Origin: Ovis canadensis
Taxonomy: Eukaryota; Chordata; Mammalia; Artiodactyla; Bovidae
Direction: 5' to 3'
Assembly (NCBI RefSeq): GCF_042477335.2
Contig: NC_091264.1
Location: 37,062,886 to 37,126,885 of the forward strand
Length of the DNA: 64,000 nucleotides
Within the stretch, counting starts at the first letter, position 1. The number at the start of each line of letters is the position of its first letter. The translations under genes were made by a program, and so were the position numbers. This document shows positions 1 to 11,198 of this stretch, piece by piece. The notes beneath the pieces were generated by a model. That model was not told where the DNA came from. It saw nothing but the letters and a program-made list of their open reading frames with translations, and did not search any database.

Positions 1-77
1 TTTCTAATAAAGAACCTGGAAACAAAGTTCAAACTGGAAATCAGAAACTAAGTTGTTGTGTTTTTTTTTTCTGTTAG

Positions 78-236
78 CTGCTGCTGCTGCTGCTGCTGCT
101 GCTGCTAAGTCGCTTCAGTCCTATCTGACTCTGTGTGACCCCATAGTCGGCAGCCCATTAGGCTCCCCCGTCCCTGGGGTTCTCCAGGCAAGAACACTGG
201 AGTGGGTTGCCATTTCCTTTTCCAATGCATGAAAGC
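78..236 (+). mobile_element. BOV-A2 SINE with leading CTG repeat
   Basis: A run of about ten CTG/GCT triplets (79-106) leads into the BOV-A2 core: AAGTCGCTTCAGTC, then TGTGTGACCCCATAG, then the box CCAGGCAAGAACACTGGAGT. The same core recurs at 5858, 9449, 24760 and 44812. The triplet run is the normal head of this SINE and is often length-variable. Confidence 0.9.
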
Positions 237-279
237 TAGCTTTCCCCATTAGCAAAGTTAACCGTGTCAGAGGACCTTG

Positions 280-640
280 TGGTTGTTCAGTGGCTAAGTC
301 ATGTCAGACTCTTTGCGACCCCATGGACTTCACCAAACCAGGTTCCCCTGTCCCTCACTATCTCTCAGAGTTTGCTCAGATTCATGTCCATTGAATCAGT
401 GAGGCTATCTAACCATCTCATTCTCTGCCGCCCCTCCTCTTGCCTTCAATCATTCCCAGCATCAGGGTATATTCCAGTTGAGTCCACTCTTTACATCAGG
501 TGGCAAGTATTGGCGCGTCAGCATCCTTCTAATGAATATTCAGGCTTGATTTCCTTTAGGATTGTCTGGTTTGATCTCTTTGCTGTCCGAGGGACTGCCA
601 AGAGTCTTCTCCAGCGTCATGATTCAGAGGGCCTGTTACT
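280..640 (-). mobile_element. BovB LINE 3' end (or ART2A derivative), antisense
   Basis: Reverse-complement homology to the 3' end of BovB ORF2 and its tail, matching the copies at 13601, 29438 and 34405 (GTCCAAGGGACTCTCAAGAG-type core, here diverged). It carries only the C-terminal tail of the reverse transcriptase and no enzyme domain. The reading frame on the + strand here is not a gene. Confidence 0.85.
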
Positions 641-699
641 AATTAGATTCTGAAAGTCTACCCAGAGATTCATATACATGTATTTTAATTTGGGAGGTT

Positions 700-1561
700 A
701 AAGAGAAGTGTGTGTGTGTCGCGGGGCGGGTAGAGGGGTGCGGAGGAGGTAGGGGAGTAGTGAAATGTGAAACTTTAAAAATGAACACACAATTTTAAAT
801 CCTGAAGTTCTTTTAGCGGTTTGGTTTTATTTATTTCCATTTGATCAAAGGAACTAATGCCCTTTCCTGGAACAAGCAAGATCATAACCAAAATGAAGAC
901 CAGTGTGACCACTGTCCTACTGATTCCCGCATTCCAATGGTAGAACAACAAATATGGCCAAAAGCCATTCCTCAAAGGGGTCCACATTTCTGGCTACGTT
1001 CGATAAGCTTGGCAACCTGGTGGGGTGGGTTCGGAGTCACGGAAACTTTTATCAGAAAAACTTGATTAAATTAGTTTTTTTTTTTTTTTTAACTTCCTTG
1101 TTCCTTCACTCCAAGGAGAGTCCTTGGAAAGAAGGCATACTTTGTGCTTGGCATTTCGATCAGGAAGTGGGCGTGTGTGTGCAGTACAAGTGTGTACCGT
1201 ATCTGGAGACAAACGGAGATGGGCTGGAAGTATAGAGCGGAGAAAAAAAAAGCGGAGAGACTGAGACCACAGCTGCAGGGGTAGGATGACAGGTAAGAAG
1301 ACGAAGTGCGATCCGAGGCGAGGGAGGGGAGGCTGTGTTGGGTGTGGAAGGGGCGGGCTGGCGCGGGTGGTGTTTGGGAGGGGAGGCTTTTCGCCTTTAA
1401 AGGTCCGGAACACCGAAGAGCGTGGGCGCAACACCGTAGCGGGCGTGGCCAGTCCGAGACCGGGAGGCGGGGCGCGCGAGGCCACGCCCACGGCCGTCTG
1501 TCCCGCGCTTTCCGGAGCTCTGCTTGGTGTTCGCTGCAAAATTCCGTGGAAGAACCACCGG
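700..1561 (+). promoter_or_regulatory. GC-rich upstream/5' UTR region of C6orf141
   Basis: The sequence becomes GC- and CpG-rich from about 1265, with several GC-box-like GGGCGTGG/CCACGCCC stretches at 1440-1500 and no clear TATA box, as in a CpG-island promoter. The part from 700 to 1260 is less GC-rich and contains a T-run (1075-1092). A transcription start cannot be placed from sequence alone. Both strands are open over part of 1066-2200, but that follows from low stop-codon frequency in GC-rich DNA. Confidence 0.5.
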
Positions 1562-2125
1562 ATGAATGGCCCTCATACTGGGATGGGGGCCCCGGGTCCC
1601 CGCGGGGCTCCAGATCTCGCAGACTCGCCCCCCAGCGAGCAACGCTCCCGGCTGTTTGCGCGCGAGGAGGGGCGCGGGGCTCCCTCGGCCCCAGGTGCCC
1701 CGAACCCCTCGGCGGCGAAATGGAGCCGCAAGCAGGGCGGCACCCACGAGGACTGCGGGGCGGGGGAGAACGCGGACTGTGATTCCTGGATCCGAGATAA
1801 AGTGCTCTTTCTTTTGCACCCGGAGAGGTGGTTGGGGACCCAGGGGGACGCCGAGCGGGAAGAGGTGGCCGATGAGGAGGACCTTTTCAAAGCGCAAGGA
1901 CAAGACCGGGAACACAACTGCTCTTCTCTCTTTCCACGGAAAATTCGAATTTCTGGCAGCCGTGTAGACGCTCCCTCTCGAGCTCCCAAACCCCTGCTCG
2001 TGCGGGTCTTGGATTATGAGGTGACACAAGAAGTCCTGGAGGTCGCATGGGCGAAGGGCAGCATGACCACGCTGACAGAGGAGCGCTCCATGACCGCGGT
2101 CACTTTCCGCGCCAACAGGGAGTGA
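1562..2125 (+). CDS. C6orf141: C6orf141 orthologue, uncharacterised protein, 187 aa
   Basis: An uninterrupted frame of 187 codons. The central block (about residues 75-95: SWIRDKVLFLLHPERWLG) and the C-terminal block LVRVLDYEVTQEVLE followed by MTAVTFRANRE agree with my memory of mammalian C6orf141, a protein without known function. The N-terminal third is low-complexity and rich in Gly, Pro, Ala and Arg; no signal peptide or membrane segment is visible. I chose ATG 1562 because the residues after it fit the family start as I recall it; its context is weak, and ATG 1583 (G at -3, G at +4) is a stronger initiator that would remove seven residues. The frame is open upstream to 1286, but that part is promoter-like. 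No intron is needed inside the coding region. The location next to RHAG matches human 6p12.3 and supports the assignment. Confidence 0.8.
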   Translation: MNGPHTGMGAPGPRGAPDLADSPPSEQRSRLFAREEGRGAPSAPGAPNPSAAKWSRKQGGTHEDCGAGENADCDSWIRDKVLFLLHPERWLGTQGDAEREEVADEEDLFKAQGQDREHNCSSLFPRKIRISGSRVDAPSRAPKPLLVRVLDYEVTQEVLEVAWAKGSMTTLTEERSMTAVTFRANRE

Positions 2126-2477
2126 GACGCGTCGCGGAGCGCCAGGATCCCAGGAGAATCCCGCGCTTTCGGCACAAAGAGAAACACCCGTGTCCACGCA
2201 GAGAGGATCGTTTCACGGACCTGATAACCGGACAAGATTTAGTGGGCTAGAGGAGCCCGAGGAATGTTCGGGAACGGTGAAGCAGCGCTTATCTAGAAAA
2301 TGCGCTTCCGGAAACTCCAACCTGTGATTAACAAAACTACAAGAACCTTTTAAGAGTCTGGCCGTGCTCTCCAGGAGGGAACAGGGCACCCAATGAAGAC
2401 TGAACTGTAAGCAACAAATACCTCCTTAAATACTGTGGCTTAAATACTGTGACGGTCTGCGGACCTTAGAAGAGGGA

Positions 2478-2483
2478 AATAAA
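2478..2483 (+). terminator. candidate poly(A) signal of C6orf141
   Basis: AATAAA lies 353 bases after the C6orf141 stop codon, the first canonical hexamer downstream. The sequence between is unique and without coding features. A G/T-rich downstream element is only weakly present (TGTATTTTC), so this is a candidate only. Confidence 0.4.
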
Positions 2484-2811
2484 TGTATTTTCAAATTTGT
2501 AGAACGCGGGAATTTTGAAATAAGAAAATCTGTTGTTAATTCTTATTTTGCAATTCCTCTCAGTTGGTCTCTTTTCTGCCTCCACCCCCTTTCTCTGCGA
2601 GACCTGAAAGCCGAAGGGAAGTTGGCTGTCTGCCAAGGGGGTGGAGGTAGGAATACCTGGGGAGAAGCCTGTTTTAAAACTGAAATAGAAAGTTAAAAGA
2701 AATGGGAAAATAAAATGTAAAACAAAGCAGTCAGTAAACAAAATCTCTTTTTGTTACTCTTCTGATGTGCACATCTTTCTTCTTTTCTTTTTTTCACATT
2801 TAACTGTTAGG

Positions 2812-2985
2812 GCTTCTTCTATGCAGGAGACCAGAGGTCGATCCCTGGGTCTGGACTATCCCTTGGAGAAGGAAATGGCAACCCACTCTAATATTCTTGC
2901 CTGGAGAATCCCAGGACAGAGGAGCCTGGCAGGCTACAGTCCATGGGGTCGCAAACAGTCAAACACGACTGAGCGACAAACTCAA
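2812..2985 (+). mobile_element. Bov-tA SINE
   Basis: Contains the Bov-tA body GGAGAAGGAAATGGCAACCC, then CCTGGAGAATCCC, CAGGCTACAGTCCATGGGG and the end ACACGACTGAGCGAC. The tRNA-like B box (GGTCGATCCCTGGGTC) is near 2837. Confidence 0.9.
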
Positions 2986-3119
2986 GTGTTGAGAAGAAAA
3001 GAGGCGCTAGGAGAAGAAGGGGGGAAAACGGAAGGCAGAACTTTGAAAGTGAAATGCCGTTTAAAAGGACTTAACCCCAAAGTATCTAATTTAGTTCAGC
3101 ATAAATGCCATTAATATGA

Positions 3120-4160
3120 AAATTTTAGTTATTTTAATGTTTGAAATACTGCAGATAAAGGTAGATAGAAATGTATAATTTGCCATAAAATGACTATATC
3201 TTATTCAGAGTTTCTTATTAAGATTTGTAGTGAAGACCAAATCAAAAATATATCTCTCTTGATGGTGTTGGGGAAAACAATTTCTTTTGATGCTATTGAA
3301 ACAACTCATTATTATTATTATTTTTTTAATTTTTTGTTAAACACCGTCTTTATTAACTCTAGTAGTGGGGCCTGGTTTGAAGGTGTGTGAGAGCAAAGCA
3401 CTCCCTCTAGAGATGATCTGATGAACTGAAGGAGTATCCGGTTACTGCAGGAATTAATGAAACAAGTGAGGACTCTGACTCTTAAGGAGTAAACTGTTGA
3501 ACATGGCCCCCTCCCAGACTCCTCCTTTTCCCCTTATTTTCAGTTTAGAGCTTGACAGACCCTCAGATGTGGTCTGATCCACCTCTTGCCAGACAAGACA
3601 GGTAAGAGACATCCCTGTTTCACAGATGAGTCAACCTAGACCTGGAGGTCAAGTGGTCACACAGCTAGTTACTGCATATGCTTACTAAGTAGATAATATG
3701 ATCTGGTCATCTCTCTTGTAAAAGTTTGGGGATGGCCTTTAGGACTTAGTTCTAGGGAGTCAGAGATAAGTGAGGGCAGCCTGGGTTTTCTGACTCATGT
3801 TTATGAGAAATCTAACGCTAAGACTTCTAAGTGTTAGATTAGAAAAAATTTAAATCACCTTGGTGTTCCTAAGTCTGGCCAGGCCTGCAGCCTGGAGACT
3901 CACCACTAGCAGTTCTCAGGCCAGTGTGACCCTCACTTGAGTGGAACTAAGTATCTTGAGAGCTCATCTGTGCTCAAAATTGCTTGGTAGGTCAAAAAGG
4001 TAATACAGACTCCATGAAATGAATTATCTTTTTACGTAACAACCCTGCCTGGCTCCAATGTGAGGTTTAACTTAGCAGACAAATTTCAGATCTGACTTAA
4101 TAAGTTGTTGAGAGTCAACATGTGCCCTACATGGTTGAGCTTTGAATATAGACAAGAAAA
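3120..4160. other. no gene; old MIR-like remnant
   Basis: No coding exon recognised. Around 3590-3680 the text CAGATGAGTCAACC...GTCACACAGCTAGTTA resembles the conserved core of a MIR SINE. The rest is unique AT-rich sequence. Confidence 0.5.
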
Positions 4161-4164
4161 GTTG

Positions 4165-4275
4165 CTTTTTTGTTTTTTTGTCATGATCTTAGTTCTCCAA
4201 TCTGGGATCAAACCTGCACCCTCAGCAGTGAAAACGCTGAGTCCTAACCACTGGATCTCCAGGGAATTCTCTAAA
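4165..4275 (-). mobile_element. CHR-type tRNA-derived SINE fragment, antisense
   Basis: Ends in the antisense tRNA-like promoter TCCTAACCACTGGATCTCCA, the same pattern as the better preserved copy at 10500-10742. Degenerate and truncated. Confidence 0.65.
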
Positions 4276-4319
4276 AGCCTCTTTAAAGTTGACCCAAAAC
4301 AGTAGTGTCTTTCCCTTGC

Positions 4320-4560
4320 CTTCTCTATGGAGCAAACTCAGGAGCTGGACTACTTGGGTTCGAAACCACTCCACCTCTAAGTAACTGTGTGCACTGGGGC
4401 AAGTGCTTCACATCTCTGTGCCTCTGGGTCCTTAATTGTTAAATAAGAATAATAAATAGTATCAACCTTACAGAGTGTTTTCCTAGGATTAAGTTAGATG
4501 AAAAATATTTTGAACAGTGCTTAACATATAGTAAATGCTCAAGGTTAATGATTAGTATTG
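4320..4560 (+). mobile_element. MIR SINE
   Basis: Matches the MIR order: GGTTCGAAACC B-box-like stretch, then TGTGCACTGGGGCAAGT, then CTCTGTGCCTCTGGGTCC, then GTAAATGCTCAA at the 3' end. Diverged, as expected for a pre-ruminant element. Confidence 0.75.
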
Positions 4561-5857
4561 TTTTTTATCGTTTAGTTCACTTTAGGCTTTTATTTAATAA
4601 AAAGCGTCAGAAGGCACACAACACAAAAAAACTTATAGATCCTAAATGAGTGGTTTTTATGGACTTTTCCTACATTCTTCGAAGAAGAGGTTTATTTCTA
4701 GCTTTTCCCAATGTTTAAGAGATCAGTAAATACATTCCTTAAATTCCTTAGTAATAGCCCCCCTTCTCCCCAGCTTGTGATAAGATTGATCCTAAGTCTA
4801 AGAGGCCTAAGTTGTGCTGCGCTTCACAGCCTTTGAAGAAGATTCACAGACTGCTTGATTCTCTGGCAGCTACGAGCTTGCAGTACTTTCTTTAGGACCT
4901 ATCAGGTTAGTCTGTCTGCCCTCTGGGATTTGAAATCTGGCACCCTTGTCATCTCAGAAAAGCAGAATAAGAGAATTTTCATTTCATCTCCTGTCTTTCA
5001 GAAATGTATTTATTCTAGTCAGCCAAATTCCTTTAATCCAAATGTTTGGGTTAATTTTCTTTCCTTTAAGTCAAAATTATTTTTAAAGCACTTATCAACC
5101 TCCCTGCCAACTGCCTACAATATGCTTATAGATTTTCTTTTAAAAGCTGTCTCCCTGATGTAGAAAGTCATAAGTTGAAGTCCTGTTGGGTTTGCTTCAC
5201 AGGTGTTCCTGATCCCTGAGCAGAACCCTGTCGTGAACAGAAGCTGAGGAATCTTCCAGTTAACAGTGTCCTGGGAGTGAACCAAACGGAAGCTTGGGCA
5301 TCCTCAATGCCAACTTGACTTAAAGCCAAGTCTCTGAGAATGACTGGGTCTTGGATCTTTGGTCTTACTTCCACCTCACCAAAAATGGATCATCTACAGC
5401 TGTCCTATGTGGATGAATCACAGCAACGACTTTGGAAGCCAGCTGACCACTCAAGTGGCCAAAGACATAGGACAGCCACATAACTGCCAGGGATCAAGCA
5501 AGTGTCAGCCTCTTTTAACCTTTGTCCACAGTCTGCGTCAACTTTGAGAGTCATTACACTCCACTTGTTGATCTTATTCTTGTTGGTCATCACTAGCACT
5601 TGATGTGCCTTTTTGCTTAAAAAAAAAAAAAGAGAAAAGATAAAGAGAAAAAGCTCTCCATCAACAGAAAGAGTTACATTCATTGCAAAAAAAAAAATTA
5701 AGGAAATGTTAGTTTGTGAGGAAAAAGAAAAACAAAAACTCACCCATGACCCCAGATCTCTTTTAATTGGTATGTTTCCAGCCTGGTTTTATTTATTTGG
5801 TTTTTTAATGTATGTAAATATATGTGCATATAAATATACAACTTTTCTGAGCATACT

Positions 5858-5974
5858 GCTACTGCTGCTAAGTCGCTTCAGTCTTGTCCAACTCTGTGCG
5901 ACCCCATAGACAGCAGCCCACTAGGCTTCCCGTTCCTGAGATTCTCCAGGCAAGAACACTGGAGTGGGTTCACT
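5858..5974 (+). mobile_element. BOV-A2 SINE fragment
   Basis: Same core as the copy at 78: GCTAAGTCGCTTCAGTC through CCAGGCAAGAACACTGGAGT. Only one half of the dimeric element is present. Confidence 0.9.
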
Positions 5975-5975
5975 T

Positions 5976-7630
5976 TCACTTTCTGAGCATAAACAATATA
6001 TAAAATCTGAGTATTGTCTTCATATAAACTAATGCATACTAGGATGCTATTCAAAGTATGGTCTGTGAACCAGCAACTTGGGCATCATGAAGGATGGGTT
6101 TTTAAGAAATGCAGAATTCTAGGCCCCGCTCTTAAGTCTGTTGAATCAGATTTCTCATTTTGTCAAGATCCCTGTGTGATTCACATTGAAGCTTGACAGG
6201 TATTGACATATATGCTATATTTGCTGCTGTATCCTACTCTGTCACTTACAAAAACTGAAAAAAAAATTATTTTTTATATATTCCTCAGTAATTGTTAACA
6301 ATGTTACGGAAATAACACTGTAGAATTATGAAAACATTTAGAGATTACAAAAGAGTGCAATATGTATTGCTGTGTGAATTGGCAAAGCGATCTCTAATAA
6401 GTTTTGTCTTTTTTTTTTTAAACCTTATTAGTCTAAAGTTTTCCTAATGAAAGACTGATTGGTTATTGAAGGTCAAACTATTTCAGAAATGTGATTCTTT
6501 TATTGTCTAATAATGTGAAACAATACTTAAAAATCTCCCTAAGGGAAGTGGGCAGGAAGTCTTTAAAGAAAGCCCAATTACAACACTTACAGGCTGAGTC
6601 AGGACTTGCCAGCCACTAGTAATGAATTGGGAGGGGGTGGGGGGAAGGTGGAGCCTGAATTTGAATCAACTGATTCAGATAAGAAAACAAAGACTGTGAC
6701 TCTTGAACACCCTGACATTCTTATAACTGTGGTCAGTACTTTGCTCTTTAATTAGGGAGGGCAAATCTTTATAACTTTGTTTCTGTAGATGAAGATAAGG
6801 AAAAAAACAATCCAGTTTACTTTGGAAAGAGTAAGGAATTATAATCAGTTACTAGGCACAATGTAGGTAATAGTTAACAAAACATAAGACTCAGTTTCAA
6901 AACAAGAAATTAATTTAAATTCAAACTTAGATTTCTAAGATCCAATGAGTACTTTCAGGAGGCTGCAGCCTTAAAAAATACGACAAACAGAGGCTGTTCA
7001 TTCAGAGCTTGGTTATAGAAAGGGAGTCAGCTAATATTACCTGTACTGGACAGGGGAGCGAAGGCAGGCATGCTAGAGGGAACTTTTATAGTGACCAAGA
7101 TGATGTTAATTTTATTCTCAGCTCAAGCTAAACTTCAGGTTTTTTCCTGACTATAGCTTCTGAGCGCCTTTTCCTTAGATCATTGTAACAGAAAGTGGTA
7201 TCAGGCTGCTGGCCACTCAAATGCCAATCCGAAGCAAGGTTGGTGGAAAGGACAGTTTGCCTTATTTTAGATGCTGGCCCACTGACAACTCCAGCGGGCT
7301 AGAGCTTTTACAGACAGAGGGTGGTGGCTACGTGTAAAAACAGCACCATCAGCTCTAACAGTCATCTTGAAATTGGTCATCGGTGGTCTGACTTGTGTCA
7401 TTGTGATTAAGTACAGTTAATCTTCAGTTCCAGAGTCATTTGGTTTCCTTGAGGCCAGTACTTGGAACTGTGGCAGCTTAAGTCATGGCTACAGTCCGGT
7501 CATCATGTAGTTAGCTTCTGCCTGGTGGGGATTTCAGTATCTGCAACAGTGCTCACAGGATATGGCTCAGAATATTATCTATAACCTCAAAAAGCAACTA
7601 AAGGTCCTTAACTTTGTTTAGTATTAATAG
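5976..7630. other. no gene recognised
   Basis: Unique AT-rich sequence with short poly-A/T runs. Small open frames here show no family similarity or splice-site structure that I could support. Confidence 0.5.
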
Positions 7631-7639
7631 CTAAATTAT

Positions 7640-8060
7640 TATTGTTTTGTCCTGCTTTTCTTTGCTTCTGTGTTTTCTCAGTTCTCTGATTAAGCTTGTT
7701 CTTTGGTTAAAGTTTTTCCATAGACAAAAGGCAGACGGAGGATGTCGGTGGGAAGACCATAGGATCTTGCTGCATTTCAGCATTACTTGAGAAAACTTGC
7801 AATCGTAAATTTCTTTCTCTGCCCCTTTGAGATATAAATCTCCTAACCTCTTGCCAGTTTTACAACCCAGGAGCAGGACTGTCTGTCTCAAGGACCAGAA
7901 GCAATTCCTTTGAAATATAATCTAGAAAGATGAGGGCCCCAACTCCTAGTTTCTGCAAGGGAGTTAGGACCCAGCTTCATAACTTCAGAGCCCAGCTAAC
8001 CTCAGTGCTTAAAAACTCACTTTTTGTTTCAGAAGACTTGAGGACAGTCTCTCAAACCAG
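7640..8060 (+). repeat. degenerate LTR remnant, left copy
   Basis: The stretch from TTACTTGAGAA (7783) through CTCTGCCCCTTTGAGATATA (7816) and CTTGCCAGTTTTACAA (7850) recurs at 10885-10975. GCTTAAAAAC...TTGTTTCAG (8010-8035) recurs at 13196-13225. The two copies look like a pair of related LTRs about 3 kb apart. The left boundary is uncertain. Confidence 0.5.
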
Positions 8061-9448
8061 TGGTGTTTACTAAGACTGTTTTTCTGTCTTTTTTTTTTTT
8101 TTAATTATCACATGTGATCTGACTATTGTCCGTTTATACTGTTCATCACTCATCTTGAAGACAGAAACTAGAAGACCCAGTTACAGAATTCTGGAAGGTC
8201 CAGTCACAGAATTCTTTTTTTGGAGAAAATCACATTATAATTCTTAGAATGCAGCATTGTGAGGAGTTTCTTTATGGAGTGAACTATACTCTGGCATAGT
8301 TCAGCCCTGACTGTTGACACCCAAAATGCTGTAGAATGGATTAGTGCCACCTTACTGAGAGTAAAGCAAGAACTGCACAGCGTCCATGTAGGCAGAGGGC
8401 ACAATCCATTGATCACTGAGGCTATTAAGTGCACAACAAGCCTAATCTTAAGGCTGATTTGTTGGACAAATCTGCCCCAGGCTCAGAACCCTGAGTGTTA
8501 AAGCTGATTTGCATGCCTGTTGGATAATCTTTAGGCACATGTCTCACTTCTAAAACATCTTGTGACTTTGAGTTTATTTTGAAAGCCTGTTGGGTCCATG
8601 AAAAAGTAGGTACAAATGAATACCCTGAATTCAGCTTACTTGGGAGAGAGACAAGGAGGTATACAGGGCAACAGAGGATTTTTAAATCAAAAGACTTTAA
8701 GGAAAGACTTGTGAACACAGCCACCATGTGTAAAAGGCTTCCCTGACCACTGATGTCCACATTTCAGAAAAAAGCCATCTGCCAGCCTATGGACTTCCCA
8801 AGCCAGCCTCAACATTGACTAAGATTCCAGAGGTTATATAGGCTCAGGCTTTACAATCTTTCCATCCCAACATCCCAGCTGGATGGGAAAATGTACAAGC
8901 TTAGCAAGTAAAGTAATCTTAAAATATAGGAGTAGAAGGAAGGAGGTTCTGTGACCTGTATTCAGTAACAGAGTTATCTTCAGGCAATGAACGGGGTTTG
9001 CCCCAGGAGTGAAAAGTAAGCAGTACGTCATCTTCAGAGATTTAAAAATAATGGCAACGCTGGACTAAAAGCCTATCAGCTTTTTTATTATCACTATGGG
9101 CTTAGTAATAAAATACTTGTCTCTGAAGAAACCTATTGTTAATCTAAATTGTAAATAATTCCTGTGATTACTGTTTGGAGTTTAACAATTCAGAGGTAAG
9201 CCTCCAGTGAGCATATTTTTATTTTCCTTTATTGTTTTTTTCTGTGTGGAAGATAATATAAGAACTCTCAGTGTTGTCCCCCCAATCAACCTCTTTCTCC
9301 CTCTCTCTCTCAACCACACGTATACCTATACACACATACACTCACACACACACACACAGAATCAGCTACATGCATTCATTTAGAGAGTAAGTTCCCATGA
9401 CTTCAGAATCTTACTCACTTGAAATGCACTTTGTGTCTCCAACCCCTG
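8061..9448. other. no gene; CA-rich microsatellite
   Basis: Between the LTR-like remnants. No gag, pro, pol or env motif could be found. A CT/CA-rich tract at 9295-9358 includes a short (CA)n run. Confidence 0.5.
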
Positions 9449-9722
9449 TGCTGCTGTTAAGTCACTTTAGTAGTGTCCGATTCTGTGCGACCCCATAGAC
9501 GGCAGCCCACCAGGCTCCCCCATCTCTGGGATTCTCCAGGCGAGAACACTGGAGTGGGTTGCCATTTCCTTCTCCAGTGCATGAAAGTGAAAAGTGAAAG
9601 TGAAGTCCCTCAGTCGTGTCTGACTTTTAGCGACTCCAGGGACTATAGCCTTCCAGGCTCCTCCGTCCATGGGATTTTCCAGGCAAGAGTACTGAAGTGG
9701 GGTGCCATTGCCTTCTCCGGTT
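9449..9722 (+). mobile_element. BOV-A2 SINE, full dimer
   Basis: Two BOV-A monomers joined by the linker CATGAAAGTGAAAAGTGAAA. Each monomer contains a GTGTC(C/T)GA box and ends in CCAGGC(A/G)AGA. Matches the copy at 24760. Confidence 0.93.
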
Positions 9723-10489
9723 TTTCAACAGTAGAGTCAGTATAAGTTTGAAACACAGGAGTTGTAGTGATTAAGAATCAGTTCTGATATTATCTGTGAC
9801 TTATGTATAAAACTTTAGATAAGGAAACAGTGAAATGTAATATTTTTTGCTCAATAAGTGCAAATTTAGTTCACCCATGATGGTTTTATTAAATTTGGAT
9901 AATTAACATGAAATTATTTATTGATTTTTTAAAGAATAAAGAAGAACATTCCTTGAATGGTATAATTTAGTAGTTTCTGTTTCTTTTGTAGACATTTCTA
10001 CTAAATATAAAAACTAGACAGTTTTACTAAAGTGTATTAGCTGCTTGACATTGTTCATATATAATAATTATATCATACTCACCAAAGGATCAAAATTCTT
10101 TACTGTATGATTGCTATTGAATATTATTTTTCATATTAATGTTAAAAATCATCTGCTTCTGGTGTCATTAAGTATCCCACTGCCAATATGTAGTCATAAA
10201 GTCATAAAAATGGGGAACTGAAAGGACTGGAATTAGAACTCAAATTCCTGATTTTAAATCAAAGCTATTTCTGTTGATCTCTGTAAAAGAAAGCAGTCCA
10301 TGAATTAATTTTGACTTTAGATTTATAATTAACTGTATATTATTGAACACCAATTATGCATTATGGGCAATTCATAAAATGCAGCTGTCTCTTGAATATG
10401 CTTAAACAAATTACAATTAGAAACCCCCCTTTTTTTTCTATCATTTAGTTCCCCTGGAAAGCCAAGGTACCTGAGTATTCCCCAGTCTG

Positions 10490-10742
10490 ACTCATTCTTT
10501 CTTTTTAAATTATTATTTATTTTACTTTTGGCTGCTCTGGGTCTTTGTTGCTGCACATGGGCCTCTCCCTGTGGTGGCTTCTCTCGTGGCTGAGCACAAG
10601 CCCTAGGACACGGCTCAGTAGTTGTGGTGCACGGGCTTAGCTGCCGTGCAGCACGTGAGATCTTCCCGGACCAGGGATCAAATCCGTGTCCCCTGCATTG
10701 GCAGGTGGATTCTTAACCACTGAACCACCAGGGAAGCCCCCC
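10490..10742 (-). mobile_element. CHR-type tRNA-Glu-derived SINE, antisense
   Basis: TTGGCTGCTCTGGGTCTTTG, then CTTCTCTCGTGGCTG, then GATCTTCCCGGACCAGGG, and finally the antisense tRNA-like head TTCTTAACCACTGAACCACC AGGGAAGCCCC (split here). Nearly full length; related fragments lie at 4165, 27955 and 55204. Confidence 0.85.
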
Positions 10743-10779
10743 ATCTGACTCATTCTAAAAAAGGTTTGTGGAGAATGCT

Positions 10780-11198
10780 GGATTGCAGATGACCAAGGCC
10801 TTAGTACTTTTCTCTACTTGATTAACCTTAAGCAGGCTAGTTTCTGACTCTAGACCTTGACCTCCCTTTTCCTTAGAGAATTTACTTGAGAACATTTTTA
10901 ATTATGAATTATTTCTCTGCCCCTTTAAGATGTAAATATTTTTCAAAATCTCTTGCCAGTTTTACAATACAGGGATGTCTCAAGGACATGGGAGACATCC
11001 TGTAGAAATATAACCTTTAAGGAACTTAGTGTCCCTATCACCCGGGCTCCGAGGGCAAGTAGGAGCCTAACTCCGGTTGGTAAAAATGAGCAAACACAGA
11101 TCTAGAATCAGAGAAAAATATTTGCAAATGAAAGAATAATTCAGTGTGCAGGACACATTGACCACACTCTGCACTCCAGGACTTTTCCACTAGCTCAC
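10780..11198 (+). repeat. LTR remnant, right copy, 5' part (split by BovB)
   Basis: Shares TTACTTGAGAA, CTCTGCCCCTTTAAGATGTA and CTTGCCAGTTTTACAA with 7783-7870. It is broken at 11198 by a BovB insertion and resumes at 13191 with a poly(A)-signal-bearing part. Confidence 0.55.
11187..11198 (+). repeat. target site duplication, left copy
   Basis: CCACTAGCTCAC, identical to 13179-13190 on the other side of the BovB insertion. Confidence 0.85.

Noticed and set aside
78-106. CTG repeat as a possible disease-type expansion or coding repeat
   Set aside because: It is the usual head of a BOV-A2 SINE and only about ten units long.
1397-2197. 266-codon open frame on the - strand opposite C6orf141
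   Set aside because: It is the complement of a GC-rich coding region, where stops are rare. It shows no family motif, and the + strand frame has recognisable conserved blocks.
5359-5547. Possible small exon around MDHLQLSYVDESQQRLW (5384)
   Set aside because: The composition looks protein-like for about 30 codons, but there are no convincing splice sites, no family match from memory and no neighbouring exons.
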